DNA of 64,000 bases. Source: Oscheius onirici (taxonomy: Eukaryota > Nematoda > Chromadorea > Rhabditida > Rhabditidae). Positions within the stretch are counted from its first letter, which is position 1, and each line of letters opens with the position of its first letter. The position numbers were made by a program, and so were the translations under genes. Positions 23,724 to 35,515 of the stretch are shown one piece after another. The stretch covers positions 1,922,001-1,986,000 of the forward strand of contig OW051473.1 of assembly GCA_932521025.1 (NCBI GenBank), in the 5' to 3' direction. The notes beneath the pieces are model-generated. The model had not been told where the DNA came from. It made no database searches and saw only the letters and a list, made by a program, of their open reading frames with translations.

Positions 23724-24931
23724 CTACACGTAAATGTAGATTGTGGCAGACGATAATGTAGAAAGAAATGCATAGAGGATAGAACAAGTTCTGAAAATGT
23801 CTTCTGTTCGATCATTCAGCGTGTATGTGTACCTCGTCTGATGCAGCAACGAAATATGAAGCAGTCTTCGAAGCGGAGAGGAACTAAAGCTGAAGTTAGA
23901 CGATCCCCAACTTAAACTTACAAAGTACAGGAAAATGTGAAACGTTGCGCAAATGAGCAAAATGACCAAATGGCATGAGAATAGAGGTATTACTTGACTG
24001 ATTACGTTCAGGTTCTCACGGACCTAAAATGGAACGATTGACGCGGCTGAATGCTATTTATTACCTGATATCTGAACGAAAGTGTTTTTCCGGGGGTCTG
24101 GGAAATTTTGCGTACACGTGCGGCATTATAGCGCTTCAAGATGCAGTAGCCGACTACTGTAGGCAACTCGACAGCGATGCAGATAGCAAGCATGAACTGA
24201 AACGACAATGGTTTACTACAATCCGAGAGACTTACTATAGTTTTTTCCTTGTGGAAAGTACCAAACGTGCCAGATCCACTGAAACTCAGTGGCCAGGCAA
24301 TGATGACGGAAAAGACGATAGTGAGAACTAGACCCTAAAACATGATTTTATGCTTTTATTGTTAAGAAACAAACCGTTATTAAGTTCAACATAACTCCCA
24401 AATAACAGCTAGTCATCCGGTCGTAGTACTTTGACCAAATTGTGGCGATAGCTCTATCGATAAAGAAGGCCACAATGCTTGCCGTCTGTAGGTAGCCGAT
24501 TATTGAAGACGGGATTGTAATAATGAACGACTGGAGACTTGAAACCAGGTAATGACAACCGTTAGCATCCGTGATAACTCTCCTAAAAATATATTTGCTT
24601 TGGACATCTGGGAATTTTGGAATATTCTACTCTCTTTCTATTATGACCCTTTCAAAACTCACCTCAAATACTCTAGAAGAAGTGGCACAAACTGTGCAAT
24701 GGGAGCCACCACCATCAGGAACAAATGGAAGTAAAAAACTACTTTGGCATTGAGATTGAACACCCATTTGTGACACTGAAACTTTGGTATCAAGAAAGAC
24801 TTTCAAATTCTTACCTCGACGCAGACTGCAACTACGGTAAAAATGATTGCCGCCAAGCAACCAACCATTTTTGCGAACAGGAGAAACTGAAGGGTACTGC
24901 CTGTGACATCTTTACTATCAGAGCAATCCAT
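23724..24931 (-). CDS. serpentine chemoreceptor, Sra/Srab-like
   Basis: The exons 24931-24815, 24775-24663, 24582-24375, 24334-24236, 24196-24065 and 24023-23724 read in phase. The last may be split by an intron at 23921-23838, whose 84-nt length keeps the frame either way, giving 294 or 322 residues. The N-terminus MDCSDSKDV is followed by a first helix (GCLAAIIFTVVAVCVE). A helix 3 end reads AFFIDRAIATIWSKYYDR, which has the acidic-Arg-Ala-Thr pattern of the Sra superfamily. Later helices are present (GLVLTIVFSVIIAW, LAICIAVELPTVVGYCI, LICATFHIFLYF). Assignment within the superfamily is by motif resemblance only. Expected location is the ciliated endings of chemosensory neurons. Confidence 0.75.
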
Positions 24932-27900
24932 TGGAATTTTTTCTTTTTCTGTAATCAAGACATTTTATGGGTTTAGTTTATGAAAAGGTAGGACTTTTGT
25001 TGGTAAGAGTTCGAATAAAGAACAGAAAAATGATAGATTTGGCGTTAATGCCAACATTCTGGAGGGCACTTAAATGGCAGGGTATAAGCGCCGTTCCTCA
25101 TTCACATCAGGTAGATGAAATGTTTACAACTGATTAACCGACAAGAGACTATCGTACTGCACGAGCAGAGATCTCGGGATGGAGGTTTCATTGTTCGCGT
25201 GATATTTTAAAAAGAATAGCTCGTAGTAGGTGGTAATCGTGTCTGTACTGGATAACGCAATATTTTTTACCTAATCCAAAGGGCTGTACGAATGAGGACG
25301 TTTCTTTGGAATCCGATAAGTAACAAAGTACAGCATTACTAAGGCAACTTTTTAAAGCTGAAGAAGATACCGATGTTGTTTAAAGATCAGGTTTAACATT
25401 TTGTTTCACGATACTTCAATTTATCGACTATTTGGTTCGAACGTATGAATGCCAAGCAAGATCTAGACAATGAAACTAAGCAAACAGCCAATTAGCAAAT
25501 GGCTAACCTAAGGGTATAATTCTTTGTGTGTTAGCGTGTACGCTTTTCGGGGCTACGTAAAACAGCTAAAGTTGTTAAAATTTGCGGTACAAATCACGTT
25601 TTCCAGCAGATAATACTTTGCTCATGCTCTTATTTGGCGGCTCAACAGGACTAATAGTCATTTTGGTTTCTGAAGGCATCATTTTCTGGCGAGGTGGCAA
25701 AGTGGTACCCAAGCAAGAAGGGATCAAAGCCGCGATTAGTCAAGACTTGGTGGGTACTGTGATCTCTTTGACTGCAAACGAGCAGACGTAGATGATAACC
25801 GAATGTCATGGGAAAGGTCTAAAGAATAGAAACAAAAAAATCCGGAAAGAGACGTAGGCGAAAAAAGGTTAAGAGTGAACGCCACATCCCATTCTAATGG
25901 TGCTCTTCGATATTTTTTGAAATGATTATATTTTTGGTCGGTCGGGGTTAGATCAAAGTAAAACATGCATAAAACAGAATTGTCTTATTCAGTTTAATGC
26001 GTAGGTGACCTATATACCACAAAGGGATTACACTGAAGCTTTATCGCATTGAAAACATTATTTTCTTTGCACAAAGTCGAAAACGCTGACGAAAAACGTT
26101 AGGGGCTCAATGACGAGACAAAAAGTCTCACCTTTTTCTTGCCAAAAAACTGCTTTGAAACACATTTCCCACGCACTATTCTCTAATTAAAGAAATCGAA
26201 ACATCAAAGAAAAGGAGCTAAATATTAGAACGAAGTATTTCAAAACGCTAATGATTCGCTGTTTTTCTGCGAAAATGTATCTTGTCTCGAGGAACAAAAT
26301 CGGCGTCTGTTTAACCTATACTTAACTAAGATGCACAGACCTCACTGACGCAGACGTCCTGTTGATTGAGAATACCTGCAAAAATACTTCTGGTCAGCGT
26401 TTTTGTCATAATTCGGATAAAACACACTGGAAACTATCATCTGGAAAAGATTAAAAAGAAATGTTTCGCTGCTTGGAAGGAGATACGAAACTGATTCAAG
26501 AATCCTATGATCTGTATCAGCTCGTACATTCACGCATTTTGGTGTTGAGCTATGATTCTCGGCAAAGATGACCATTAGAACAAGTACCGTCTAGAACTAA
26601 TATGTGCTTTAACACAGACTTGCTATTTGCAAAAGACCTGGCGAGCAAACAAAAAGTACAGGCTTCATAAATATAGGTTGTTGTATATTCATTTTGAACC
26701 TACAGAAACTTGCCTCAAAAACGGAATGTAGAAATCGGGAACATGTCATCTATTAGCAGACGGGCAAAAACGTGGATGAGAAACAAACTAGGAAAAAACG
26801 GGAGAAGGAACTTTGGATTCCCAAGAGACGAAATGATTGACAAAGAAATCGTACATGCTTTTCTTTTGAAGCAGAAGATGTTTTTCTAAAGATTGATAAG
26901 ATGTAGGAAATTAGTGATCGGATTTGTATGAAAAGGTCACGAGACGTCCAAAAACCTTAATCTGAATGTAATTTGTGAATGTAGCAGATCGGCTCAAGGG
27001 GGCTTCTGAGAATCGATTTCTGGATATTGCGATCATCTCGATCAAAAGTCATACTACTGATTCACTGACGAAAAATATTTGCGCTAAAGCCAAAGTGATG
27101 CCAAGCCAATGAATCCCTTTTTGATGTTCATCATGACTTTTCACAAGGCAAGCAAAAAACACCATTTGCAGAAACTAATTTTCAGTTTGACTACAAGTCA
27201 TTTGCTGTGAAACTGAAGAATGCCCCAATATCTTCTATGCCTAGTGTTCAGTATTGAAATGCTCGATGATTTGTGACAAGCTCTTTTTCATTCTACCGCT
27301 TTTATGATGTTGGACGATCCGGTACTGCATCCAACTACACTATTAGGTATGATCCAGCTTTTGCAAATCAAATAAATTTGGGATAATCATTGACTATCCA
27401 TGTTAACTTGACTATCCTGCTCTGTTGACATTTCGTTTTTTCCTCCTTCGCACTTTTAGGATGTTTTCATATCAAACATTTCCCTCCGTCACTTACTAAG
27501 CTGTGTTTCTTACCAGCTTATTCAATAGGTTGAAAGCGATAGCAAACCCAGGTGCTACTACACAAATGTAGTAGCACCTGGGTTTTCCTGACATCTCTGA
27601 ATCTTGAAGCTTGATCAGCCCTGAATAATAGAGCCGTGCTTGATTCCTGACTATGAATCCTGTAATCTTCGGATGTCATCGGTTGGTAACCAAGTTTTTA
27701 AATCGCACCTAACTCAGCCGGTTTTCACAAAAATCTAAAAAATATCCCTGTGTTTTCCTTTTGTGAGGAAGTCAGACGGTCATAAAACTGAATACGAATC
27801 GTTTTAATGGGATTGTCTGGGCATTTCTCTTTCATTCGCTCATGTTGTCTCTTCGAACGGTTGGTTTTCTTCCTTCTCAAAATCCTGCTCTAGACTGTCG

Positions 27901-28022
27901 TACTGCTATGGATTGCTCTGGTTGTCTGTGGATAAAGGTTTAAATTCGAAACTCGAGGAGTCTTGATTCATGTTTGGCTGTACAAGGTTATTTTCTTGTA
28001 TATTTCACTTTATGGTTTTCAG
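24932..28022. other. long gene-poor region
   Basis: About 3.1 kb without a defensible gene. A 69-codon frame at 25582-25791 contains a hydrophobic stretch (TLLMLLFGGSTGLIVILVS) behind an acceptor-like TTCCAG and may be an exon relic. A 42-nt perfect hairpin lies at 27544-27585. Confidence 0.45.
27544..27585. repeat. perfect 19-bp hairpin
   Basis: The arm at 27544-27562 (AAACCCAGGTGCTACTACA) and its exact reverse complement at 27567-27585 flank a CAAA loop. No mismatch occurs in 19 pairs. The arms are more GC-rich than the surroundings. It is too short for a standard pre-miRNA but could be a foldback element or a recent palindromic duplication. Confidence 0.8.
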
Positions 28023-28308
28023 ATCACAAACTTGGTGCTCCTTTGAACGAAGATGCCGGATTCATCAAAGGTATTTGGGAATTCAAATGGAAAGACACTG
28101 TAATCATTCCCGAGGCTGAAGCTGGTATTGTGGAATTTGTAGTGAAAGTCAACCATGGCTGCGGAGGAAGATTTATGCAGTGTTTAATGTTGAAAGTGGG
28201 ATCATGTCCTAGTAATGGAAAGTGTCTTTTTCTCATACGTTTGATCTGGACTACGACAGAAAAACGTACAAAAGCAATTGTTCACATGACAATAAAATTA
28301 ATGAGTAA
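28023..28308 (+). pseudogene. relic of a secreted-protein-like exon
   Basis: After a GGTTTTCAG acceptor, a frame opens DHKLGAPLNEDAGFIKGIWE and continues through GIVEFVVKVNHGCGGRFMQC. It then shifts frame near a run of five T (about 28223): the sensible continuation (HTFDLDYDRKTYKSNCSHDN) is in another frame and ends at a TAA at 28306-28308. No start codon in frame was found upstream. I do not recognise the family. It looks like a broken, Cys-containing secreted protein. Confidence 0.35.
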
Positions 28309-28313
28309 ATATT

Positions 28314-28343
28314 GAAAACTGTTAAACACATATAACAGTTTTC
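28314..28343. repeat. short inverted repeat
   Basis: GAAAACTGTTA and its reverse complement TAACAGTTTTC surround 8 nt, just downstream of the relic exon at 28023-28308. It could be a 3'-end hairpin. Confidence 0.5.
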
Positions 28344-28497
28344 AGTTCACTGTGTTCAACATTGGGATTTTTTGCTTCTATTCTTTGGAAATTGTTCATA
28401 AATTAATCGAAGCAACTTTTCGAACTTCTTCCCACACTTTTCCATGGGTACCTAAACAGACTGCAAAAACGTTTACTGACTCAGAAAATACATTGCT

Positions 28498-30076
28498 CTA
28501 TTGTTTCTTGCAGGTTCTGAAAACGAGTTGACGATAATCGTCAATGATGAGAAAAATCATGATAGGGTCGATAACTTGGGCGATTGGGAGAAGGGCTGAG
28601 TATGTTAGGTTTACATCATCCGATAAGTCAACAGATAGAATGGCCAAAAAGGTGGCAACGATGACAGGAGCAAAAGCGAAAATTACAGGAATGGTGGTTT
28701 GCAAGACCAGTAAGTAGAATATTCTAATGTGTAGAAGTCTTCTAGTTGTTGTTACGTTGACTGTGCACTTGAACCAGCGGTACGTTTTCAGAGCACAGTA
28801 AGCGATGACTATGCTGCAGGGCACAACACAGACAGTGAATACGGAACTCAACCAAAACCCTGATCCGACTGCTTTTCTTGGATCGTTCTGAATGTCTTAC
28901 ATGTTTTCTGCAATCTTTCCAACTCACAAAAAACTCTCCGCCACAATAGGACAACTCATGTAGACTATAGCCAGTCAGCGTTATCACGTGAGCATTCAAT
29001 CCTACTGCCGGAATCGGAGCCCAGATGCAGATGTTGGCAAAGAGAGTGATAAGAACGGCGAGAAACATGAAGATTCCGCATACGTTGAGCTTCGTGAAGA
29101 GGAGATTCTCTCGGTTCCGGATACTCAACATGCGGTAGATGAAAGACAATGTTAGAATGACTGTCCAGAAACAGTAGCAGGCTCCGTGTGCTATCATCGA
29201 AAGTTGACTGATTATTTTCGGAAATTGATGATTTGTGCCAAGAAATAGAATTCCATTTGAAGACGGCAACAAAATCTGCAAAGTTTGGGTTCGGTTTACG
29301 TGTTGCTCATTTGTGAAAGGACTGATCTCGCTGACGCTTCTGACGTCCCACCCTTCACTGTGTCATTCAAGTTTTTGTTTAAAAACAGAAGACATATTAA
29401 TTCTGACGCGCTTTGGAAAAAGTCTTGTTGTCTTCGATTCCATACATACGTCGCCAATGCGGAAGATATTGTTTAAGATCTGTAGACCTTTTAGATTGAC
29501 AGCTGTTTGCTTACTGTAGCTACTAAACTTTGAATCTCTACCAGTTTCATGGAAAGTCTTGGTACAAAGAGCACTCGTGACAGTCACAAATCATACGATA
29601 AAATCTCATGCGATCAAAGGCACATTTCAAAGAATTCTGCTTAAAGCCAGGTTCGGACGAACCGTACTTCAAAACGATTCAAATTCAGCATGCTACTAAA
29701 CAATCTTGGAACCTGAACAAAGTTTTATAAAAATATTTTCTTAAGCCGAGAGTTGCAACACAGTTGAAATTTTTAGAGTGTTAATGCAATTTTAGACCAT
29801 AATTCTATCTTTCATAAAACTCACCGGTAGTTCAACAAGAATGACCGCGCTAGAAAATAAAGATGTGGTGGTATACAGTAGTAACAAGTATTTGTAGCTA
29901 CCAATGTCTTTCCCGGAACTAAATTCTCTGTACTGTTGACTTTAATTAACACTCAACCTGAACAAAATGATCGGAAGTAGCAAAAAATTGAGTCCGGTAG
30001 CCAAAGCACTGCAGAAAGTTGTAGTCAGCTGTAGCGTCTTGAGATCCATTTCTAAACTGAGGAACGTATTGTTCAT
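28498..30076 (-). CDS. serpentine chemoreceptor, Str/Srj-like
   Basis: Four exons (30076-29958, 29918-29825, 29275-28928, 28887-28498) encode 316 residues. The start at 30076 reads MNNTFLSLEMDLKTLQ; a second in-frame Met lies nine codons on. Helix 1 ends in SSGKDIGSYKYLLLLYTTT, the classic Str-superfamily junction of the first loop (GsYkyLl). Later landmarks are RRLLHIRIFYLLVLQTTIP in the third inner loop and DPIMIFLIIDDYRQLVF at the end of helix 7, close to the NP-like, DYR-type ending of Str receptors. The intron between exons 2 and 3 is about 550 nt, long for this genome. The nearest upstream neighbour is the small secreted array, with no functional link implied. Confidence 0.85.
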
Positions 30077-31358
30077 ATTTCCAATCCAGGCAAACAGATG
30101 ACGTACTAAAAGTTTTCACCAGCATTCTTAGCTGTTTTCGTTCGTGAAGGTGTGTAGTGGGGGATGAAAACAAGCTGTGTGCTTCTAATGAAAAACACTT
30201 ATTTCTGATACAGGAAGAGGGGAATCTTAAGAACAATGTAAAATGAATATGATGATGCTTCGTCCGCCCCGGTTGTTATTTAAAGGTTAACGAGAACGTA
30301 ATGAAGATGAGGATAAAGGGCAGTACGCTCATGCTTTAAGCAGTTTTGTGGGAGTACTAGGTGATTCAGAGCTGATTTATGGAAATCAGAAAAGGTAAGA
30401 AATATTGCTACAATATAGTAGCAGGCTATTATTAGAGCCGCTTTAGTCTAATTCGCAAAATTCTCAAGAACCCATGGTCATTCAGCTCTAAGGACGCATA
30501 ACCGAGATAGTTTCTCACCTGATTTTCCCTCTATATAGGCGAACAATTAGAACTGTACGTCGCTGGAATCAAGACTTGCGTTCGAGGCAAATCGGCAAAA
30601 ATAAAGTGAAATGAGGTGCTTGCATCATCCATGATATTATCCTGAAATTTTGGCATTTTGATCTAGTGAATATTAGATGGAAGTTATGATAAAGAAATCG
30701 TAATCCGGCAGGAATGGATCAGAATAAGACAAAACTCGTATTATTAGCGAAACACTAGTTTTGTTGCTGTTATGCATATGTATTCATTATATCCACTACA
30801 TAACACTGCTCAGATGCTTAAATATGTTTTTCACCGAACTCTAAAATCGGTTTGCTTTCGCTCCCTCCTTTTTGTTCACTGTTCTTTTCCGTGGGAAGTT
30901 GTTGTACATTTTGATAAAATTGACAGCTGTTGGTCATAAAGACCAGGCAATGAGATCTAGCTCTGATAACAACTCTGATAACTGACGGCGCCAAAACAGC
31001 AAGAGTTTCCAACCAAAGGACCACGTTCAAAACACGGAACAGAACAAGGTAGAATATAAGTTTAAACCTATTTGCTTTGAAGACAAAACGAGCTCAAACT
31101 TAAAAGCGACCTTTACAGTACGTTTTCATCAAAATGATATTCACGTGTTAGTTTTACATGTCCACAGAAAGTTCTGAATTTTCCACTGAAATTTCTCATA
31201 TCAGAACTTCACGGCATTTCATCCTGTCTCGGAAAGATTCTAAGAAAGCCCTGTTTTTTTTAGACAGAAGCGTCATGTGTAGTCAAACATCATGATTTGA
31301 TCTTCAAAAGTCCTCGCGGCCTTATCAGTTAGAAAAATGGACACCCGAAGATTTAGGC
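30077..31358. other. no gene recognised
   Basis: AT-rich gap before the tandem array of small secreted proteins. I looked for further decayed copies of the array gene here and saw none. Confidence 0.5.
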
Positions 31359-31368
31359 AGATTGACAG
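31359..31368 (+). promoter_or_regulatory. PBX-MEIS-like site of array gene 1
   Basis: AGATTGACAG, 105 nt before the ATG of gene 1, has one mismatch to the composite consensus TGATTGACAG. An A-rich TATA-like patch (GAAAACGG) follows. Confidence 0.55.
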
Positions 31369-31472
31369 CCTGTTGGCTTGAAAACGGATAGAGAAAGCAG
31401 TAAAGCAACAGTCAGTGCTTTTCGTTTCTTTCCCAATGTTTTTCTACTCTTTGAATCGATTAAATTTTCAGT

Positions 31473-32089
31473 ATGAAGACCTTCATCCTTCTCATAGTTG
31501 GAGTTGCCGCAGCTCAAGCCCTCATTCTCCAGTTTCACAATCGATGCGATCGCGACATTGATGTGAGATATTTTTCGAAATTTTATATGGTTTCAGCTGC
31601 TCGAACTTGATCCCAAAACAAACAAGAAGGTGTCGCTGAACACCATAGACAAGAAGACCTCCTGGTGCATGTGGATCATCAACGATGGGCACAAGTACAA
31701 GTTTGGAGAGAGCGGAAAGTCCCTCATCGAAATTCAACGCTCACTGATGAGAGCTTATTACGAGCTTGACGCTATCAACGGTCTCGATTTCCCCATCAGA
31801 ATGACGCCTACGTACTCGGGAAGAGTCAACGGAACTGTCCTGGAGTGCAAAGAACACAACTGCGCCGATGCCATCTGGAGAGAAAATGAGAGAGACGACA
31901 AGGTATGGGATAGTTTTGAAAGCTGTTAAAAATTTATTGTTTCAGGTGCAGAGCACCCTCGGAGACACTATCCACATCGCCATGTGTTCTACTCTGCCGA
32001 AGGGGGACCAGAAGTGCAAGAACGATAATGCCAACTCTCAGCGCCAGCAGCGTTACCGCATGAAGAGCGTCTTTGAAGAGACTGATTAA
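31473..32089 (+). CDS. array gene 1: small secreted thaumatin-like protein
   Basis: Three exons (31473-31562, 31597-31902, 31946-32089) encode 179 residues. The signal peptide is MKTFILLIVGVAAAQA. The mature chain begins LILQFHNRCDRDID, like the first strand of thaumatins (F-x-I-x-N-x-C). Mid-protein YYELDAINGLDFPIRMTP parallels the thaumatin stretch YDISNIKGFNVPMDFSP, and IHIAMC near the end parallels the closing VTFC strand. Mature cysteines number six. It lacks the acidic-cleft domain and the 16-Cys pattern, so it would be a minimal version. A TTTTCAG acceptor lies 1 nt before the ATG, suggesting SL trans-splicing. AATAAA follows the stop. It is the first of seven tandem copies. Function is unknown; secretion is well supported, and the thaumatin link is inference. 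Confidence 0.85.
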
Positions 32090-32409
32090 CTCCAGTTTGA
32101 AGATTGTTCAATAAAAATATTTGTTCCTTAAACATGGCAAGAGAATCCCGCTATCAAGAGTAGTTAGGGCAACTCGCAGCACGCTATTTTTCAGAGAAGA
32201 AGCAAAATGATAAAACTGGCAGTAAAAAGCTGCAAGGATTAAAGATGCAGTATGAGAACAAATACTAATTAATTCATAGTAGTTGTTAGAAAGAGGAAGA
32301 TGACTTTTGGTTGTGATTACATTATTGGTAAACTACCGTAGTTTGAGTAAAATCTATCTTAACATTCGTGTCATATTGGTGAGAAAACGAGGCCATGGTC
32401 CAACATCCT

Positions 32410-32419
32410 TGATTGACAG
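32410..32419 (+). promoter_or_regulatory. PBX-MEIS site of array gene 2
   Basis: An exact TGATTGACAG, 102 nt before the ATG, followed about 9 nt later by a TACAAAAC box. Confidence 0.65.
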
Positions 32420-32520
32420 TTCGACTGCTACAAAACGGAACTGTGGTCCAACAGAGCGGTACAGAAAATAATGATTAGACCCTTCTTTCGCTAATTTTTC
32501 TTTGTAACCAAAATTTTAGT

Positions 32521-33105
32521 ATGAAGACACTGCTTTTTGTCGCAATCGGCGTCCTTGCTGCCCATGCCAAGCTGATGGTTCACTTCCAGAATCGTTGCGA
32601 CAGCTACTACCACGTAAGTTTTAGTGGTACAAAAATACCCGTTTAGCTCTTTGAACTTGAGCCAGAATCTGGTGCTACTTTGTATATGGACTCTTTCCCA
32701 CATGGATGGTCGTTTTGTCACTACGAACTCAGCGTTGATTGGCACCAGTACAGAGTCGGAAAGGGCAAAACTCTTTTCAACGTGGAAGTTGTGCCAAACA
32801 AGCCGGAAATCACCTACTGGATTGACTCGACCGCCGGCTTCGATAATCCCATCAAGGTTGTTCCCGTATTGAACGGCGTCATCAATGGAACTGTCATCGA
32901 GTGCAAGAAGAAGGGATGTGATCAGGTCATTTGGAATGGCGACGAGGATAAAAAAGAGCTGGTTGGTTTAAGAATACTACAATGAAATGCAATTATTAAG
33001 ATGTACAAAACCCATGCTGACACGCTCTATGTCAGCTTCTGTGCCGACCGACCCAAAGCTGCCATGAAGTGTATCAATCTTCCTCCCAATCACGACGAGG
33101 ACTAA
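32521..33105 (+). CDS. array gene 2: small secreted thaumatin-like protein
   Basis: The exons 32521-32613, 32647-32961 and 33001-33105 give 170 residues with the same exon phases as gene 1. The signal peptide is MKTLLFVAIGVLAAHA, and the mature start is KLMVHFQNRCDSYYH. The conserved core reads ITYWIDSTAGFDNPIKVVP, then GTVIECKKKGCDQVIW, and LYVSFC closes the fold. All six family cysteines are present. A TTTTAG acceptor stands 1 nt before the ATG. The gene sits 431 nt after gene 1, with the same promoter motif, which is consistent with unequal-crossover duplication of a unit of about 1 kb. Confidence 0.85.
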
Positions 33106-33263
33106 AAATCTTAAAATTTTGCCAATAAAGTCTGTTGTTCATTCAGTCTTTCTCAGAATTCTCAATTAAACGAATGAGAATATGGTATATACAACTACTG
33201 TAACTACTGAGAGTTATCAGTTAAATGAACAATGAGAAAATAGAGCCATGGCGTGACGTTCTT

Positions 33264-33273
33264 TGATTGACAG
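33264..33273 (+). promoter_or_regulatory. PBX-MEIS site of array gene 3
   Basis: An exact TGATTGACAG, 86 nt before the ATG, followed by TACAAGAGCAG at the TATA-like position. Confidence 0.65.
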
Positions 33274-33359
33274 TCCAGGTACTACAAGAGCAGAGCTGGG
33301 ACTGAAGACACCCCAAGCTCCAATTAGTTTTACTTCCTGACAAAACTTTACTTTGCAGG

Positions 33360-33933
33360 ATGAGAAGTCTACTGCTATTAGCAGTAAGCATCGCTGCCAT
33401 TGAAGCTCTTATGGTCCAGGTTCAAAATCGCTGTGACACAAGTCATTACGTGAGTTTATTAAAGATTGAGAATGTTTGAAATTGATTCAGTTGAATGAGG
33501 TTGACCCAAAGAATGGAACTGTTACTCCGTTGTTTCTGGTAGAGAAGAGAACCACAAGTTGCTTCCACAAGTACAAAGGCACGCACCTGTACGCTTTTGG
33601 ATTCCCTCGTCAAGCCAAGGCCACTTTTGAAATCACCGTTTCCTCAAAAGGCACTACTTACTCTATTGACAGCAGCAATGGCCTGGATTTCCCGATGAAG
33701 ATCGTCCCAATCGGTGAGAACTCTATTGTCAGCGGCCATATCATCAAATGTGACAAGATGTTCTGCCCCAACGAGGTGAGATGCTATGCTACCATACACA
33801 AGTTTATTTTCAGGAGTACAAGTCCGATATTGACGCTATCTTTGTGAGCTTCTGCAGTGGACGAAAAGCTTCTGTAGATCTTAATTGCCGCAACCAGAGA
33901 AGACACAATCTTGACGATGAGGAAGATGATTAG
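33360..33933 (+). CDS. array gene 3: small secreted thaumatin-like protein
   Basis: The exons 33360-33449, 33491-33775 and 33814-33933 encode 164 residues. The signal peptide is MRSLLLLAVSIAAIEA, then LMVQVQNRCDTSHY. The core TTYSIDSSNGLDFPMKIVP is nearly identical to gene 1 in the GLDFP segment, followed by HIIKCDKMFCPNE and IFVSFC. All six cysteines are kept. The C-terminus is short and acidic (DDEEDD). A TTTGCAG acceptor directly abuts the ATG. Genes 1-3 form the tightest subgroup. Confidence 0.85.
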
Positions 33934-34784
33934 TCGCCACGTCGATGAATATCTTGATATTTTGCTATGTAAAGATCAAGCATGTTGCAGTTCAATAAAT
34001 GTCATTGAACAAAATCAAACTGTGTAGACTACTACGTCAAGTAGTGTTCTATGTTCACAGAAAGTTTGCCACGGAAATTGCAGTACAACGATCAGTTTTT
34101 AGAAAGCATGCTAAATTCAAATTATCAGCACGACGTTAGGGGTTGTGAACCTGGTCCTACAATGTTTAAAAAAAATTGTTTTTACGCTTTACCGAGTGTT
34201 TCGTTCTTCTTAGCCCGTCGATTATAGGTTTTAAATAGTTTCTGAAATGGTAACCCAAGTTTCTTCCTTTTTGTTGATGTTTCCAGTTACGTGATGTCCG
34301 AGATTAGAGCGATGACCAGCTGTCAATTTTAACTCGCTTATCGCTAAGTTGTAAAATGAGTGTATGTTTCATTTTTTGCCCATATGATCTGTTTGGATGG
34401 AAGTGATTTGGAGCACAGGAACTACTAGAGGTAGTTAAATGTACTTATAGTACCGACAGACATACCAAACGAGATAGAGTAAATTGTGGTGCAATCAATG
34501 TGGTTTACATGTTACATATAATATGTTACATATAAGTTCATCTGTTGATGTGTCTTTTTTGCTTACTGTACTACTAATTTTGTACTTTGCAGAATGCAGA
34601 GAATGTGAAGTCTCCTCTAGTATGGGCTAGTATTATATTGTTTGTCCTTATACTTTTGTGACACTTTTTGGGAGTTATAGAAGGCTGCCTAGCCAGCGCC
34701 ACGTTGTCCCGTTCCCCTCTTGTTAAAATTATATCTTCAAAAAACTCTAGATCTTATCATTGAAGGGGCCGTCAACACCTTTGC
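33934..34784. other. spacer between array genes 3 and 4
   Basis: About 850 nt, longer than the other spacers. I saw no recognisable decayed copy in it. Confidence 0.5.
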
Positions 34785-34794
34785 GGATTGACAG
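34785..34794 (+). promoter_or_regulatory. PBX-MEIS-like site of array gene 4
   Basis: GGATTGACAG, one mismatch to the consensus, 108 nt before the ATG, followed by TACCAAACGGG. Confidence 0.55.
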
Positions 34795-34901
34795 TCCATG
34801 ATTACCAAACGGGGAAAGATATAACTACGGAAACTGTTCACCACGTCCATTTGACATCACGCTTTCTCAGCTCGCAATACAGTAATCTTCAATTTTTCAG
34901 T

Positions 34902-35515
34902 ATGAAGACCATTCTTTTGCTATCCTTCTTAGCCGTAGCTGCACATTCTGCTGTCACCGTCAAGTTTGTGAACAGCGAAGATATGATGATAGACGTAAAA
35001 GCGACAGGGCGAGCACAAAAAAAGTTAAATTTAAGCTTACTCAAGTCTTTCCGGATGGGCTGGAGTGGATTCACAAATTGAAGCCGCAAACCATGATCTG
35101 CATGCATCTTACAGAAGATGGCGAGTACAAATTCCACAAGAACGCCTACGGACAATACATGATCGTTTTCAACACTACTCAACAGCTCACGACCTTCCGC
35201 ATGTCTGCAATTGAGTCCAAATATGATATTCCCATTGCCATCACCCCGTTGAAGAATGGAGTTCCTTGCGGAAAACCACTCGAGTGCAAAGATGTAGGGT
35301 GTCACGACGTCTGCTGGAGCGATGACGAAATTGAGGAGAAGGTTTTAAAGTTGCTCAACTTTTTAAAGACTTTGTTTTAGACTCGCAAGACTACAGGAGA
35401 TGAAATTGAAGTCAACTGGCGTCCTGAAATTCGCTTTAAAAAGAGCAAAATTTGCCCTAAGAAGGCGGAAAAGGTCAGAAAGTACGAGGAGACCAGCGTC
35501 TACGACTATTACTAA
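34902..35515 (+). CDS. array gene 4: divergent secreted thaumatin-like protein
   Basis: The exons 34902-34994, 35036-35341 and 35381-35515 encode 177 residues. The signal peptide is MKTILLLSFLAVAAHS. The family position N-R-C-D is replaced by NSEDMMID, so the first cysteine is lost. The closing strand GDEIEVNWRPE also lacks its cysteine, with Trp in its place. Two new cysteines appear in the middle (PCGK and DVCW). The loss of exactly the first and fifth family cysteines is what would be expected if they form one disulfide, as the first and last cysteines do in thaumatins. The basic tail ends VYDYY. A TTTTTCAG acceptor is 1 nt before the ATG. Confidence 0.83.

Noticed and set aside
25582..25791. 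Hydrophobic 69-codon frame
   Set aside because: Could be one helix of a dead receptor, but no second segment is found around it.
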